Source: Methylobacterium gnaphalii (GTDB lineage: Bacteria > Pseudomonadota > Alphaproteobacteria > Rhizobiales > Beijerinckiaceae). From it: DNA of 64,000 bases. How positions within the stretch are numbered: the first letter of the stretch is position 1; the number at the start of each line of letters is the position of its first letter. Under the pieces are notes generated by a model. It saw nothing but the letters and a program-made list of their open reading frames with translations. It was not told the origin of the DNA and searched no databases. Of the stretch, positions 48,049 through 55,769 are shown one piece after another. The stretch lies in NCBI RefSeq assembly GCF_007992215.1, contig NZ_BJZV01000005.1:124001-188000 (forward strand), read 5' to 3'. The translations under genes and the position numbers were made by a program.

Positions 48049-48470
48049 CGGGACGGCAGCGTGCGGGCGAGACGGACGCGCACCGCCGCGCCGGGCTCAT
48101 CGAGAGGGAAGCTCGCTGTGGCGAAGTCGGGCCGCGCCCGGCGACCTCCGCCGCGGGAGACGCCGTAGGGCTCCAACGGCAGGCCCAGCCCGGTGCGATC
48201 GATGCGCCCGTTGCCGTTGATGTCCTGGTAGGCGACAACTGCGTAGACCCCCGGCTCGATGCCCTTGAACAGGACGCGCTGGCTCCGCCCGTCCGCCGGC
48301 GCATCCTTCCCGGAACGGCAGGTACTCTCCGCGAGGCCGCCCTGGCACAGGGCGACATAGACGGTGCCGGACCCCGGTTCGATGCCGTCCACCTCGACCT
48401 CGAGGCTCGCGGCCCGGGCACTGACGACGAGGCAGGCCAGGCCCAGCCCGCAGCAGACGGCGCGCTTCAC
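48045..48470 (-). CDS. Exported DUF2141 protein
   Basis: A 141-residue exported protein, signal peptide ending ARA at about residue 20, followed by a DUF2141 beta-sandwich-like domain with YVALCQG and VVAYQDINGNGRID. The family is secreted and often encoded beside carotenoid genes in proteobacteria. ATG 48470 overlaps the desaturase stop (ATGA) and its stop overlaps the ABC ATPase start. Function unknown. Confidence 0.85.
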   Translation of the reverse strand: MKRAVCCGLGLACLVVSARAASLEVEVDGIEPGSGTVYVALCQGGLAESTCRSGKDAPADGRSQRVLFKGIEPGVYAVVAYQDINGNGRIDRTGLGLPLEPYGVSRGGGRRARPDFATASFPLDEPGAAVRVRLARTLPSR

Positions 48471-50056
48471 GAAGGCTCTCCCTGCGTCGCCAGCGGCGCG
48501 GTGTCCGGCAATTCCCGGAGTTCAGGTGCCCTTGCTCCGATCAGGTCCTCGATGAGCAGCCGCGTCGAGATGCGTGCGCCCTCGTAGATCACCGGCAGGC
48601 CCGAGCCGGGATGGGTGCCGCCGCCGACAAGGTAGAGACCCTGCCCGAACCGGTTGTGCGGACGGAACCACAGCATCTGCCCGAGGTCATGGGCGAGGTT
48701 GAAGGTCGCACCCTGGTGCACCGCGAACTCGTCGCGCCAGTCGCGCGGATCGAGCACGCGTTCGTAGCGCAGGCGGCTCTCGATATCGGTGAGACCGATG
48801 AGTTTCAGCCGGTCCAGCACCAGCTGGCGATACATCGGCTGCGCCTGCTCCCAATCGATGCCGGATTTGAGGTTCGGCACGGGCACCAGCACGTAGAGGG
48901 CGGTATGGCCGGGAGGTGCCATGCCGCCATCCGTGTAGCCGGCATGCTGCACGTAGAGCGAGGGCTGCATCGGCAGCGTGCCGTTGGTGATTTCGTTGAT
49001 GTTCCGCTCGTAGTCCTTTGCGAGCAGGATCGAGTGGTGGCCGAGCCCCTCGGGCATCGTGCCCTCGATGCCGAGATACATCATGAAGGTCGAGCAGGAG
49101 AGGCGGGCCTTTTCGACCTTGCGGTCGCGCCAACGCGGACGATGGCTCTCCGGCACGAGTTGCCGGATGGTGCCGGCGAAATCGCCGTTCAGCACCACCG
49201 CATCGGCCTTGAAGGTCTCGCCGTCGACCACCACACCCGAGGCGCGCTTCCCCTCGAAGACCACGCGCTCGACCTGTGCACCGAGGCGGATGTCGGCGCC
49301 CAGACGCCGGGCGAGACCCGCCATCGCCTCAGAGATCGCGCCGCAGCCGCCGATCGGGTGGTAGACCCCGTGCTCGTATTCGAGGAACGACAGGATCGTG
49401 AACAGGCTCGGGCACCGGAACGGGCTCATTCCGAGATATTTGGTCTGGAACGAGAAGGCGAGGCGCACGCGGGGATCGGCGAAGTAGCGCCTGAGGTCGC
49501 GGTCGACGCTGCGGCCCGGATGGAGATGCGGCAAGGCCGTGAGCATGGCCGGGCTCACCATCGACAGGAAGCGGTCGAAGGCCTGCTCCAGCACCGGCTT
49601 GAACCGCGCCAGCTTGGTTCGGTTCTCAGCGAAGAAGGCGGGCAGGTTTCGGGCATCCTTCGGCGCGATGCGCGCGATCTCGGCCTGGAGACGGGCCTCG
49701 TCGCTGGTGGCGCGAATCTCGCCCGACAGCCCGTTCTCACCCTCGAAGAGCAGGTGGTACATCGGATCGAGCCGCCGCATCTCGACGTGATCCTCCAACC
49801 GCTCGCCGCAGCTCTCGAAGATCTCGGCGAGGATCTGCGGGTAGAGGAAGAAGGTCGGGCCGATGTCGAAACGGTAGCCGCCGGGCGCCTCGACGGTCTT
49901 GGTGCGCCCGCCGACCGCGGTCTCACGCTCGAACAGCGTGACGTGAACGCCGGCCTTCGCGAGCAGGAGGGCGGTGGCGAGACCACCTGGACCGGCACCA
50001 ACGACTGCGACGCGACTGCCGGACAGCCTCCGCAAACCCTCGCCAGACTGAAGCAA
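48467..50056 (-). CDS. CrtN-type diapophytoene desaturase-like protein
   Basis: A CrtI-family FAD enzyme, 529 residues from TTG 50056. The N-terminal FAD fold VAVVGAGPGGLATALLLAKAG begins at residue 16; TFFLYPQ and the C-terminal LYLVGGGTHPGSGLPVIYEGARI are typical of CrtN-type desaturases. It is probably the desaturase acting on a C30 substrate. The frame is open to GTG 50170, but GGGGAG precedes TTG 50056 and the family begins there. It is the first gene of the coupled run with DUF2141 and the ABC exporter. Confidence 0.83.
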   Translation of the reverse strand: MLQSGEGLRRLSGSRVAVVGAGPGGLATALLLAKAGVHVTLFERETAVGGRTKTVEAPGGYRFDIGPTFFLYPQILAEIFESCGERLEDHVEMRRLDPMYHLLFEGENGLSGEIRATSDEARLQAEIARIAPKDARNLPAFFAENRTKLARFKPVLEQAFDRFLSMVSPAMLTALPHLHPGRSVDRDLRRYFADPRVRLAFSFQTKYLGMSPFRCPSLFTILSFLEYEHGVYHPIGGCGAISEAMAGLARRLGADIRLGAQVERVVFEGKRASGVVVDGETFKADAVVLNGDFAGTIRQLVPESHRPRWRDRKVEKARLSCSTFMMYLGIEGTMPEGLGHHSILLAKDYERNINEITNGTLPMQPSLYVQHAGYTDGGMAPPGHTALYVLVPVPNLKSGIDWEQAQPMYRQLVLDRLKLIGLTDIESRLRYERVLDPRDWRDEFAVHQGATFNLAHDLGQMLWFRPHNRFGQGLYLVGGGTHPGSGLPVIYEGARISTRLLIEDLIGARAPELRELPDTAPLATQGEPS

Positions 50057-50177
50057 CGCCGTCCATTCTCCCCAAAGCCAACCTTGGGCGCGTATTTCGG
50101 CCACGGCCAACCTTGCGGCAATTGCAGCGGAATGTCGCGCGTAATGCCACGCTTCGATCCGGCCCACCACCGGCTTC

Positions 50178-50999
50178 TCAGATCCGCCGGCGCGCCCGCC
50201 ATAGCTCGCGCAGGGCGATGGCGCCGGCGGTCGCGACGTTGAGGGAATCGAACCCCGCCGCCATCCCGATCCGGATTGTCTGGCTCTTCGCCATCAGCTC
50301 GGCGGCGAGACCCGGCCCTTCGCTGCCGAGGAGCACCAGGACACGGGCGGGCAGAGGAGCATCGGCAAGGTCGTGCTCGGCGCCCGGCGTCATTGCCAGC
50401 GGCACGAGGTCGTGGCGCTCCGCGAGATCGAGGAGCGCCCGTGCGCTCGCCGCGCGGGCGAAGTGCACGGTCAAGGCTGCGCCGGCAGAGACGCGGATCG
50501 CCTTGCGGTAGAGCGGATCGCAGCTCTCGGGGTCGAGCAGCACCGCATCCGCTCCGAAGGCGGCGGCGTTGCGGAACAGGCCGCCGACATTGTCGTGGTT
50601 GGTCAATCCGACGAGACCGAGCACCGTCGCAGGCGCGGAGGGCGCCGGGATCAGCGCATCCGGCTCTGCCGGCGCGCCGGTCACGCCGACGGCAAGAACG
50701 CCGCGGTGGATCGGAAAACCTGCCACCGCGCTCATCACCGCCCTCGGTGCGCAATAGACCGGCGGCGGTTCGGGCAGGGTGGCGACGAGCTCGGCGAAGC
50801 CGGCCAGGCGCTCTGGAAGCAGCAGGATCGACTCGGCCTTGAACCGCGAGGCCGGCGACAGCATCAGACGCAGGGTAACCTCACCCTCGACGATGAAGCG
50901 TCCCTGACGCCCGACGAGGTCCCGCTCGCGGATCGCGGCATAGGGCGCAAGCCGCGGGTCGGCAGGATCGTCGATGGGGATTGCGGATCGGGGGCACAT
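50178..50999 (-). CDS. SpoU/TrmH-family RNA 2'-O-methyltransferase
   Basis: A SPOUT-class methyltransferase of about 273 residues. SpoU motif 1 NHDNVGGLFRNAAAFG, motif 2 LLGSEGPGL and motif 3 LNVATAGAIAL, with the SAM-binding knot, are all present. An N-terminal RNA-binding-like region precedes the domain. Target RNA is unknown. ATG 50999 is chosen because earlier starts (frame open to 51080) translate an intergenic inverted repeat. Confidence 0.85.
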   Translation of the reverse strand: MCPRSAIPIDDPADPRLAPYAAIRERDLVGRQGRFIVEGEVTLRLMLSPASRFKAESILLLPERLAGFAELVATLPEPPPVYCAPRAVMSAVAGFPIHRGVLAVGVTGAPAEPDALIPAPSAPATVLGLVGLTNHDNVGGLFRNAAAFGADAVLLDPESCDPLYRKAIRVSAGAALTVHFARAASARALLDLAERHDLVPLAMTPGAEHDLADAPLPARVLVLLGSEGPGLAAELMAKSQTIRIGMAAGFDSLNVATAGAIALRELWRARRRI

Positions 51000-51039
51000 G
51001 CCGTCGCAGGATGATCGCGTTGTCACACGCAGCGTTTCG

Positions 51040-51063
51040 CCTCTCTCCGCACGCGGGGAGAGG
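51040..51063. repeat. Inverted repeat between croR and the SpoU gene
   Basis: CCTCTCTCCGC and GCGGGGAGAGG pair with one mismatch around AC. No ORF or T-tract; it may be a transcription or mRNA stability element. Confidence 0.4.
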
Positions 51064-51095
51064 GGAGGCTCCGCAACCACAATATCTCATCCCAC

Positions 51096-51211
51096 CTCAT
51101 TCCGGGGCCGCGGAGCGGAACCCCGGATCCAGGTGTGATGCTCGAACGAGGCCACCGTTGCAGCCCGTCGCCGATTCCAGGCTCTCGCCGTTGGGGAGCC
51201 CGGAATGACGA
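51096..51211. repeat. Palindromic repeat element (family A, copy 2)
   Basis: Begins CTCATTCCGGGGCCGCGGAG and ends CCCGGAATGACG, with inverted ends. The ends and several internal blocks match the copy at 28894-29021. It lies between croR and the SpoU gene, with no coding content. Confidence 0.7.
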
Positions 51212-51216
51212 AGGGG

Positions 51217-51690
51217 TTACGCCTGGCCGCCCCCCATGCGCATGCTGGCCGGGTCGGATTCTTCCCTCTTGGGCACCTTCACCAGGGCCTCGCCGTCGAG
51301 GACCACCTCGTCGCCGACCTTGCAGGTGCAGGACAGGCGCGCGCGGCGGCGCTCCGGGATCAGTTCGGCCACCTCGACGATGACCTCGACGGTATCCCCG
51401 ATCCGCACCGGCGCGCGGAAGTTCAACGTCTGGCTGATATAGACGGCGCCCGGCCCGGGCAGGCGGGTGCCGAGCACCGCCGAGATCAGGCCGGCCGTGT
51501 AGAGGCCGTGAGCGATGCGGGTGCCGAAGGGCGTGCGCGCGGCGAAGTGCTCGGAGAGGTGGATGGGGTTCCGATCCCCGGTGATCTCGGCGAAGCCCAC
51601 GACGTCGGAAGAGGAGATCTCCTTCTTCAGCGTCTCGGTGAGACCGAGCGTCAGGTCTTCAAAATACAGTATACGAAGTTCCGGCAGCAT
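51217..51690 (-). CDS. croR: MaoC-family (R)-enoyl-CoA hydratase, croR type
   Basis: A 157-residue R-specific enoyl-CoA hydratase. The hydratase-2 motif AEITGDRNPIH contains the catalytic Asp39 and His44. AHGLYTAGLISAVLG and the C-terminal RLSCTC are typical of (R)-3-hydroxybutyryl-CoA dehydratase (CroR) of the ethylmalonyl-CoA pathway. In Methylorubrum croR is known near carotenoid genes, supporting the name, but the assignment rests on family and location. AGGAG precedes ATG 51690 by ten bases. Confidence 0.8.
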   Translation of the reverse strand: MLPELRILYFEDLTLGLTETLKKEISSSDVVGFAEITGDRNPIHLSEHFAARTPFGTRIAHGLYTAGLISAVLGTRLPGPGAVYISQTLNFRAPVRIGDTVEVIVEVAELIPERRRARLSCTCKVGDEVVLDGEALVKVPKREESDPASMRMGGGQA

Positions 51691-52025
51691 CGCTCGTCTT
51701 CTCCTGTGCTGCCGCGAAGATGGCGAGCGCGGCAAAGCTTTGGCCTTGCACAGGATGCCCCGCAAATCCAGTGCGCCATAGGTACGACGCTGCGGCGTCA
51801 TTCGCGCATGATTGCGCAGGCCGATGCGGCTGGCGAGCCGGCGCCAAGACGGCATCGTCGCCCGTGAAGAAGCTTGGCCGTCAAGCCCTCGACTTCGCGC
51901 CCGACAGAACCATGTGCCTGCCCGGCGGTTTCCGGAGGAAGGCGACCGCCGGAGACACGGCCCGGGTGGACAGGCGCGAGGCGCCGCCGGCCTTGAGGCC
52001 CTTGGCCATCATCGAGGAGAACGAC
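51691..52025. other. Intergenic region (335 bases)
   Basis: The divergent region between croR and the small GCG/CRPN gene. It holds both promoters, but I see no clear consensus match, repeat or RNA structure. Confidence 0.5.
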
Positions 52026-52250
52026 ATGACCTGGAAATTCGCTGGTTTGGGGTTGCTGGCTCTCGGAACCGTGCTGGCCGGCAGCAGCGCCGCCGAAGCC
52101 AGGTTCGGCTGCGGCCCCGGCTTCCATCCCAACCCCTACGGCGTCTGCCGCCCGAACGGCCCGCGCTTCTTCGGCCCGCGTCCGGGACCGCGCTACTACG
52201 GCGGCTACGGTCCGCGCCGCTACGGCCGTCCCGGCTGGCGCCGCTGGTAA
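52026..52250 (+). CDS. Small exported GCG_CRPN-type protein
   Basis: A 74-residue exported protein. Signal peptide ends at about residue 24 (AEA); the mature part has the motif GCGPGFHPNPYGVCRPNG followed by a Pro/Gly/Tyr/Arg-rich tail. This GCG-to-CRPN arrangement is a recognised family of short secreted proteins in Rhizobiales. Function unknown. GAGGAG lies 6 bases before the ATG. Confidence 0.8.
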   Translation: MTWKFAGLGLLALGTVLAGSSAAEARFGCGPGFHPNPYGVCRPNGPRFFGPRPGPRYYGGYGPRRYGRPGWRRW

Positions 52251-52369
52251 GGCCAACGGCGCCGGAGCACGACAGCACCGTCGATGGCTCCCAGGCGGCC
52301 TGACCGCCCGATCATGCCGTGTTTCGACGACATCCTTCCAAACGCAGAAAACATGATCGATTCAATGCG

Positions 52370-52421
52370 TTAGAGCAGGCTTCGCGAAAAACCGTTTCCC
52401 CTTTTTCGCAGCCTGCTCTAA
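52370..52421. repeat. Palindromic repeat with terminal inverted repeats (family C)
   Basis: TTAGAGCAGGCT-TCGCGAAAAA and TTTTTCGC-AGCCTGCTCTAA form a long imperfect hairpin around CCGTTTCCCC. Preceded by ATGATCGATTCAATGCG. It lies 46 bases before a CDF-like gene. The sequence type resembles short intergenic repeats in Methylobacterium genomes, but this is memory, not a search. Confidence 0.7.
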
Positions 52422-52466
52422 GGGCCTCCCGGCGGCGCTGGCGCCGCCGGGACGAGGCACCCCTCC

Positions 52467-53066
52467 ATGGACGCACATGGCTCCGCGGCGGAGCTACGCC
52501 CGGTCGTCATGCGCGTCGCCGGGCTGAACCTCGCCTATTTCGCGGTCGAGATCGCGGTCGCGCTTGCGATCGGCTCGGTGGCGCTCATCGCCGACAGCCT
52601 CGACTTCCTCGAGGATGCCGCGATCAACCTCCTGATCTTCGCCGGTCTCGGCTGGAGCCTGCGCAACCGGGCGCGGCTCGGCACCGGGCTCGCCTTCATC
52701 CTGCTGGTGCCGGCGCTGGGCGCGGCCTGGGCGGCCTGGGACAAGGCTGCGAGCATGGCGCCACCCGCGTCCGTGCCGCTGACGCTCACCGGCCTCGGCG
52801 CACTCCTCGTCAATCTCGCTTGCGCCTTGATGCTCGCGCGCCACCGCAGCGGCCACGGCAGCCTGACCAAGGCCGCCTATCTTTCCGCCCGCAACGACGT
52901 GGCGGCGAACATCGCGATCATCGCGGCCGGCCTCGCCACCGCAGCGACGCTCTCGCCCTGGCCGGATCTCGTCGTCGGGATCGGCATCGCGATCCTCAAC
53001 GCGGATTCCGCTTTCGACATCCTCAAGGCCGCGCGTGCCGAGCGCCGGGCCGCCGCAGAAGCCTGA
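52467..53066 (+). CDS. CDF-like cation transporter, short
   Basis: A 199-residue membrane protein with about six hydrophobic segments resembling the cation diffusion facilitator core. The expected metal-site positions read IADSLDFLED and ARNDVAANIAI, where canonical CDFs have His/Asp pairs, so metal preference or activity may differ. There is no cytoplasmic C-terminal domain. Its TGA overlaps the ATG of the phosphoesterase gene (TGATG). Confidence 0.78.
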   Translation: MDAHGSAAELRPVVMRVAGLNLAYFAVEIAVALAIGSVALIADSLDFLEDAAINLLIFAGLGWSLRNRARLGTGLAFILLVPALGAAWAAWDKAASMAPPASVPLTLTGLGALLVNLACALMLARHRSGHGSLTKAAYLSARNDVAANIAIIAAGLATAATLSPWPDLVVGIGIAILNADSAFDILKAARAERRAAAEA

Positions 53067-53911
53067 TGCAGCTCTTTCCGATCTCCGACCTCCATCTTGA
53101 GCGCCGCCGGCCCGACCTGATCCCGCGGCCCGCGGCGCCCTTCGACGTCCTGGTCTGCGCCGGCGACCTGTTCGAGGGCCATCCCGAGCAGGGGCTCGCG
53201 GCCGTGATGGCGCTCGCCGACGGCCGGCCGGTGGTGCTGGTGCCGGGCAATCACGAGCATTATGCGCCGACCGGCGACACCCGCACCGCGCCCGAGCTGC
53301 TCGCAGCCCTGCGCATCGAGGTCGCCCGCCGGGTCGGGGAGGGTGATCACCTGCATCTGCTCGAGAACGCTGCGAGCCTGGTGATCGACGGCGTGCGCTT
53401 CGTCGGCACGACGCTCTGGAGCGACTGGTCGCTCGCGGGGCGCTGGCTCACGTCCGACATGCCGGATCGCCCGGCCGACCCGGTGGCCTACGCCGCCGCG
53501 CGGATGACGGACCCAGTGACCGGCTCGCGCGAATATCGCGGCTCGATCCGCAACGCGGACGGCTCGGACTGGTCGCCCGAGGATGCCATGGAAGCTCATC
53601 GCGGGCAGAAGGCGGCGCTGCTGGCGGCCCTGGCCAAGCCCCATGACGGCCCGACGGTCGCCGTTACCCACCATCCGCCAAGCCCGCGCGCGGCGGACGC
53701 CTTTCGCGATGCGCCCGGCGTGCCCTGGTGGGTGCCTGCCTTCTACGCGACGACCGTGCTGGAGGACCTGCCGGACGAGCAGCGTCCGCAGGCTTGGATC
53801 TCCGGGCATTTCCATGCCGGGCACGACCTGCGCATCGGTCGCACCTGCTGGGTGGCCAACCCGGTGGAAGGCAAGACCTTCGACCCGGATGTCCGGGTAA
53901 AGGTGGGATAG
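53066..53911 (+). CDS. Calcineurin-like metallophosphoesterase
   Basis: A 281-residue calcineurin-like phosphoesterase. Metal-binding motifs are visible: DLHLE near the N-terminus, CAGDLFEG, PGNHEHY, THHPPSP and GHFHAGHD. Similar proteins act on cyclic nucleotides or other phosphodiesters; the substrate is not known. It is coupled to the CDF-like transporter by a one-base start-stop overlap, suggesting a joint function. Confidence 0.87.
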   Translation: MQLFPISDLHLERRRPDLIPRPAAPFDVLVCAGDLFEGHPEQGLAAVMALADGRPVVLVPGNHEHYAPTGDTRTAPELLAALRIEVARRVGEGDHLHLLENAASLVIDGVRFVGTTLWSDWSLAGRWLTSDMPDRPADPVAYAAARMTDPVTGSREYRGSIRNADGSDWSPEDAMEAHRGQKAALLAALAKPHDGPTVAVTHHPPSPRAADAFRDAPGVPWWVPAFYATTVLEDLPDEQRPQAWISGHFHAGHDLRIGRTCWVANPVEGKTFDPDVRVKVG

Positions 53912-54098
53912 GAGTATTCTCTGCGGATACCACTGCAACCAATAGCATGATTCAGCGTTCGGCAACCGTGTTTCCAAGTGTTCGTGCCGGACTCGTGTGA
54001 GTTCTGGTGACGATGCGCACGGAGCAATTCTAACGACACCGCTAACAGGTCATTGAGCTTGACGAGCGGTTGCCGGCTGACCGCCCGAGGAGGGGGCT

Positions 54099-54188
54099 AT
54101 GAGAGAGCGCTTCGACGACCTGAGATTCATCGCGATGATCGGCCTTGTGACGGTGGCCGGCACCTGCGTGACGGCGCTCTTCGGCTAG
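54099..54188 (+). CDS. 29-residue putative membrane peptide
   Basis: A short open frame from ATG 54099 encodes 29 residues: a charged N-terminus (MRERFDDLRF) followed by a hydrophobic helix (IAMIGLVTVAGTCVTALFG). The ribosome binding site GAGGAGGGGG at 54087-54096 is the strongest in the neighbourhood. Spacing is close (about 3-6 bases). This pattern fits a small membrane protein; conservation is untested. Confidence 0.6.
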   Translation: MRERFDDLRFIAMIGLVTVAGTCVTALFG

Positions 54189-54452
54189 ATCACCGTCCGG
54201 GGAAGTGATTCCGGTTCCTCTTAACAAGGCGCGTCACACCAAGGGATGAGACGCCGGCTTGATGCAATCAGGACGGATCCGGCTCTCACGCGAAAAGGCC
54301 TCGCACTGGCTCATCGCGGGATCGGCTGACGCATCCGGGTTACAGCCTTCGTTACCCAAATCACGTACTGCCTCGCCCCATGGATCCGAGAACAAGCCGG
54401 GAACGACGGCCCTGACTCGGAGTGAAATCCATCGGATCGGAGGAGGCTTGTC

Positions 54453-54812
54453 ATGCGAGGCTCGAGACTGTCCGCCCCCCTTGCGGCCCTCGTCGCCGCA
54501 GGCTGGCTAGCCGGCGCCCCCGCCTGGGCCCAAGAGCAGGCCGAGCTCGATCGCCTGCGTGGCGACTGGCATCGCTGCGTGCGCCAGCACTTCTCTGGCC
54601 AGCCCCTGAGCATCGAGAGGCGCGCCGCCGAGCGTGCTGCACTCGCAGCCTGCAAGGCGCAGGAGGATGCCTATGTCGCCGCCGAGCTCACGGCACGTAC
54701 CGTGGCCGCCGACAGCACACCCAAGCGTGGCCTGACCACGCGCGCGCTTGCCTGGATCTCGTCGGCCGCGGCCTCCGTCGTCGATCCGGTGGCCTCCTGG
54801 TTCGGGCGCTGA
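54453..54812 (+). CDS. Exported hypothetical protein with Cys pair
   Basis: A 119-residue protein with a signal peptide ending WAQ at about residue 27. The mature part is alpha-helical and charged (LDRLRGDWHRCVRQH and ERAALAACKAQEDAYVAAEL), with two Cys probably forming a disulfide. The C-terminus has a mildly hydrophobic amphipathic stretch. GGAGGAGG is 8 bases before the ATG. Its stop is followed one base later by cobF. Function unknown. Confidence 0.75.
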   Translation: MRGSRLSAPLAALVAAGWLAGAPAWAQEQAELDRLRGDWHRCVRQHFSGQPLSIERRAAERAALAACKAQEDAYVAAELTARTVAADSTPKRGLTTRALAWISSAAASVVDPVASWFGR

Positions 54813-54813
54813 C

Positions 54814-55569
54814 TTGCGCAAGCTCCACATCATCGGCATCGGCACGGGCAATCCCGAGCACGTCACCATCCAGGCCGTACGCGCCCTCAACGCGGCCGAC
54901 ACCGTCTTCCTGATCGACAAGGGAGACGCGAAGGCCGAGCTGTTGCGCGTCCGCCGCGAGATCTGCGAGCGCTATATCGAGGGCGCGCAGCCCCGCTTCG
55001 TCGGAGCGGTCGATCCGGAGCGCGACCGGGCGCCTGGCGATTACGGGGTCGCGGTCGACGACTGGCATGCTGCCCGGGCCGAGCTCTACGAGAGGCTGAT
55101 CGAACAGAATCTCGGCGAGGGGGAGAGCGGCGCCTTCCTCGTCTGGGGCGACCCGTCGCTCTACGACAGCACGCTCCGGATCATCGCGCGCATCCGCGCC
55201 CGCGGCCGGTTCGCCTTCGATTGCGAGGTGATCCCGGGCATCACCAGCGTGCAGGCGCTCGCCGCGGGCCACCAGATCCCGCTCAACGGCATCGGCGAGC
55301 CGGTGACCATCACCACGGGACGCCGCCTCGCCGCCGACCTCTCCACTGAGGGCGCCACCGTGGTGATGCTCGATGGCCGGGTCGACTTCGCCGGGCTCGA
55401 CCCGGATCTCGTCATCCACTGGGGCGCCTATCTCGGCACCGCCGACGAGCTGCTGATCCAGGGCCGTCTCGGCGACGTCGCCGAGCTGATTCGCGAGACG
55501 CGGCGCGCGGCGCGGGCGCGCCACGGCTGGATCATGGACATCTACCGGCTGAGCCGGCCTGCGACATAA
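54814..55569 (+). CDS. cobF: Precorrin-6A synthase (deacetylating)
   Basis: A 251-residue SAM-dependent methyltransferase of aerobic cobalamin synthesis, which methylates C1 of precorrin-5 with loss of acetate. The tetrapyrrole methylase fold shows IIGIGTGNPEHVT, LVWGDPSLYD and VIPGITSVQALAA. Start is TTG 54814, one base after the stop of the preceding gene. It is alone here, without other cob genes. A terminator hairpin follows. Confidence 0.93.
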   Translation: MRKLHIIGIGTGNPEHVTIQAVRALNAADTVFLIDKGDAKAELLRVRREICERYIEGAQPRFVGAVDPERDRAPGDYGVAVDDWHAARAELYERLIEQNLGEGESGAFLVWGDPSLYDSTLRIIARIRARGRFAFDCEVIPGITSVQALAAGHQIPLNGIGEPVTITTGRRLAADLSTEGATVVMLDGRVDFAGLDPDLVIHWGAYLGTADELLIQGRLGDVAELIRETRRAARARHGWIMDIYRLSRPAT

Positions 55570-55607
55570 TCGCAAGCCGCTAGGGCGTTCTTCTACCGTC
55601 TCAGGTG

Positions 55608-55627
55608 ACGAACGGATCGTTCGTTTT
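55608..55627 (+). terminator. Terminator after cobF
   Basis: ACGAACG and CGTTCGT form a perfect 7-bp stem around GAT, followed by TTT. It lies 39 bases past cobF. The T-run is short. Confidence 0.55.
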
Positions 55628-55769
55628 AAAAAACGTCTCCCTGCCGACACAGCCCATCCACGATGCGCTTCCGGCCGTGTCCTTGACGCGGCGTGGCTCT
55701 TGCTTAGCCGATGCAGCAATGAAGACTGGCCGTGGTCTTGAAGACCGTCGAGCCATCTGGGGGCAGGTC

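Noticed and set aside
50057..50170. N-terminal extension of the CrtN-like gene to GTG 50170.
   Set aside because: Contains no desaturase homology; GGGGAG precedes TTG 50056. A partial direct repeat (CAAGGTTGG) was noted but is too weak to call.
53948..54001. A 17-codon frame before the 29-residue peptide.
   Set aside because: Too short and without ribosome binding site.
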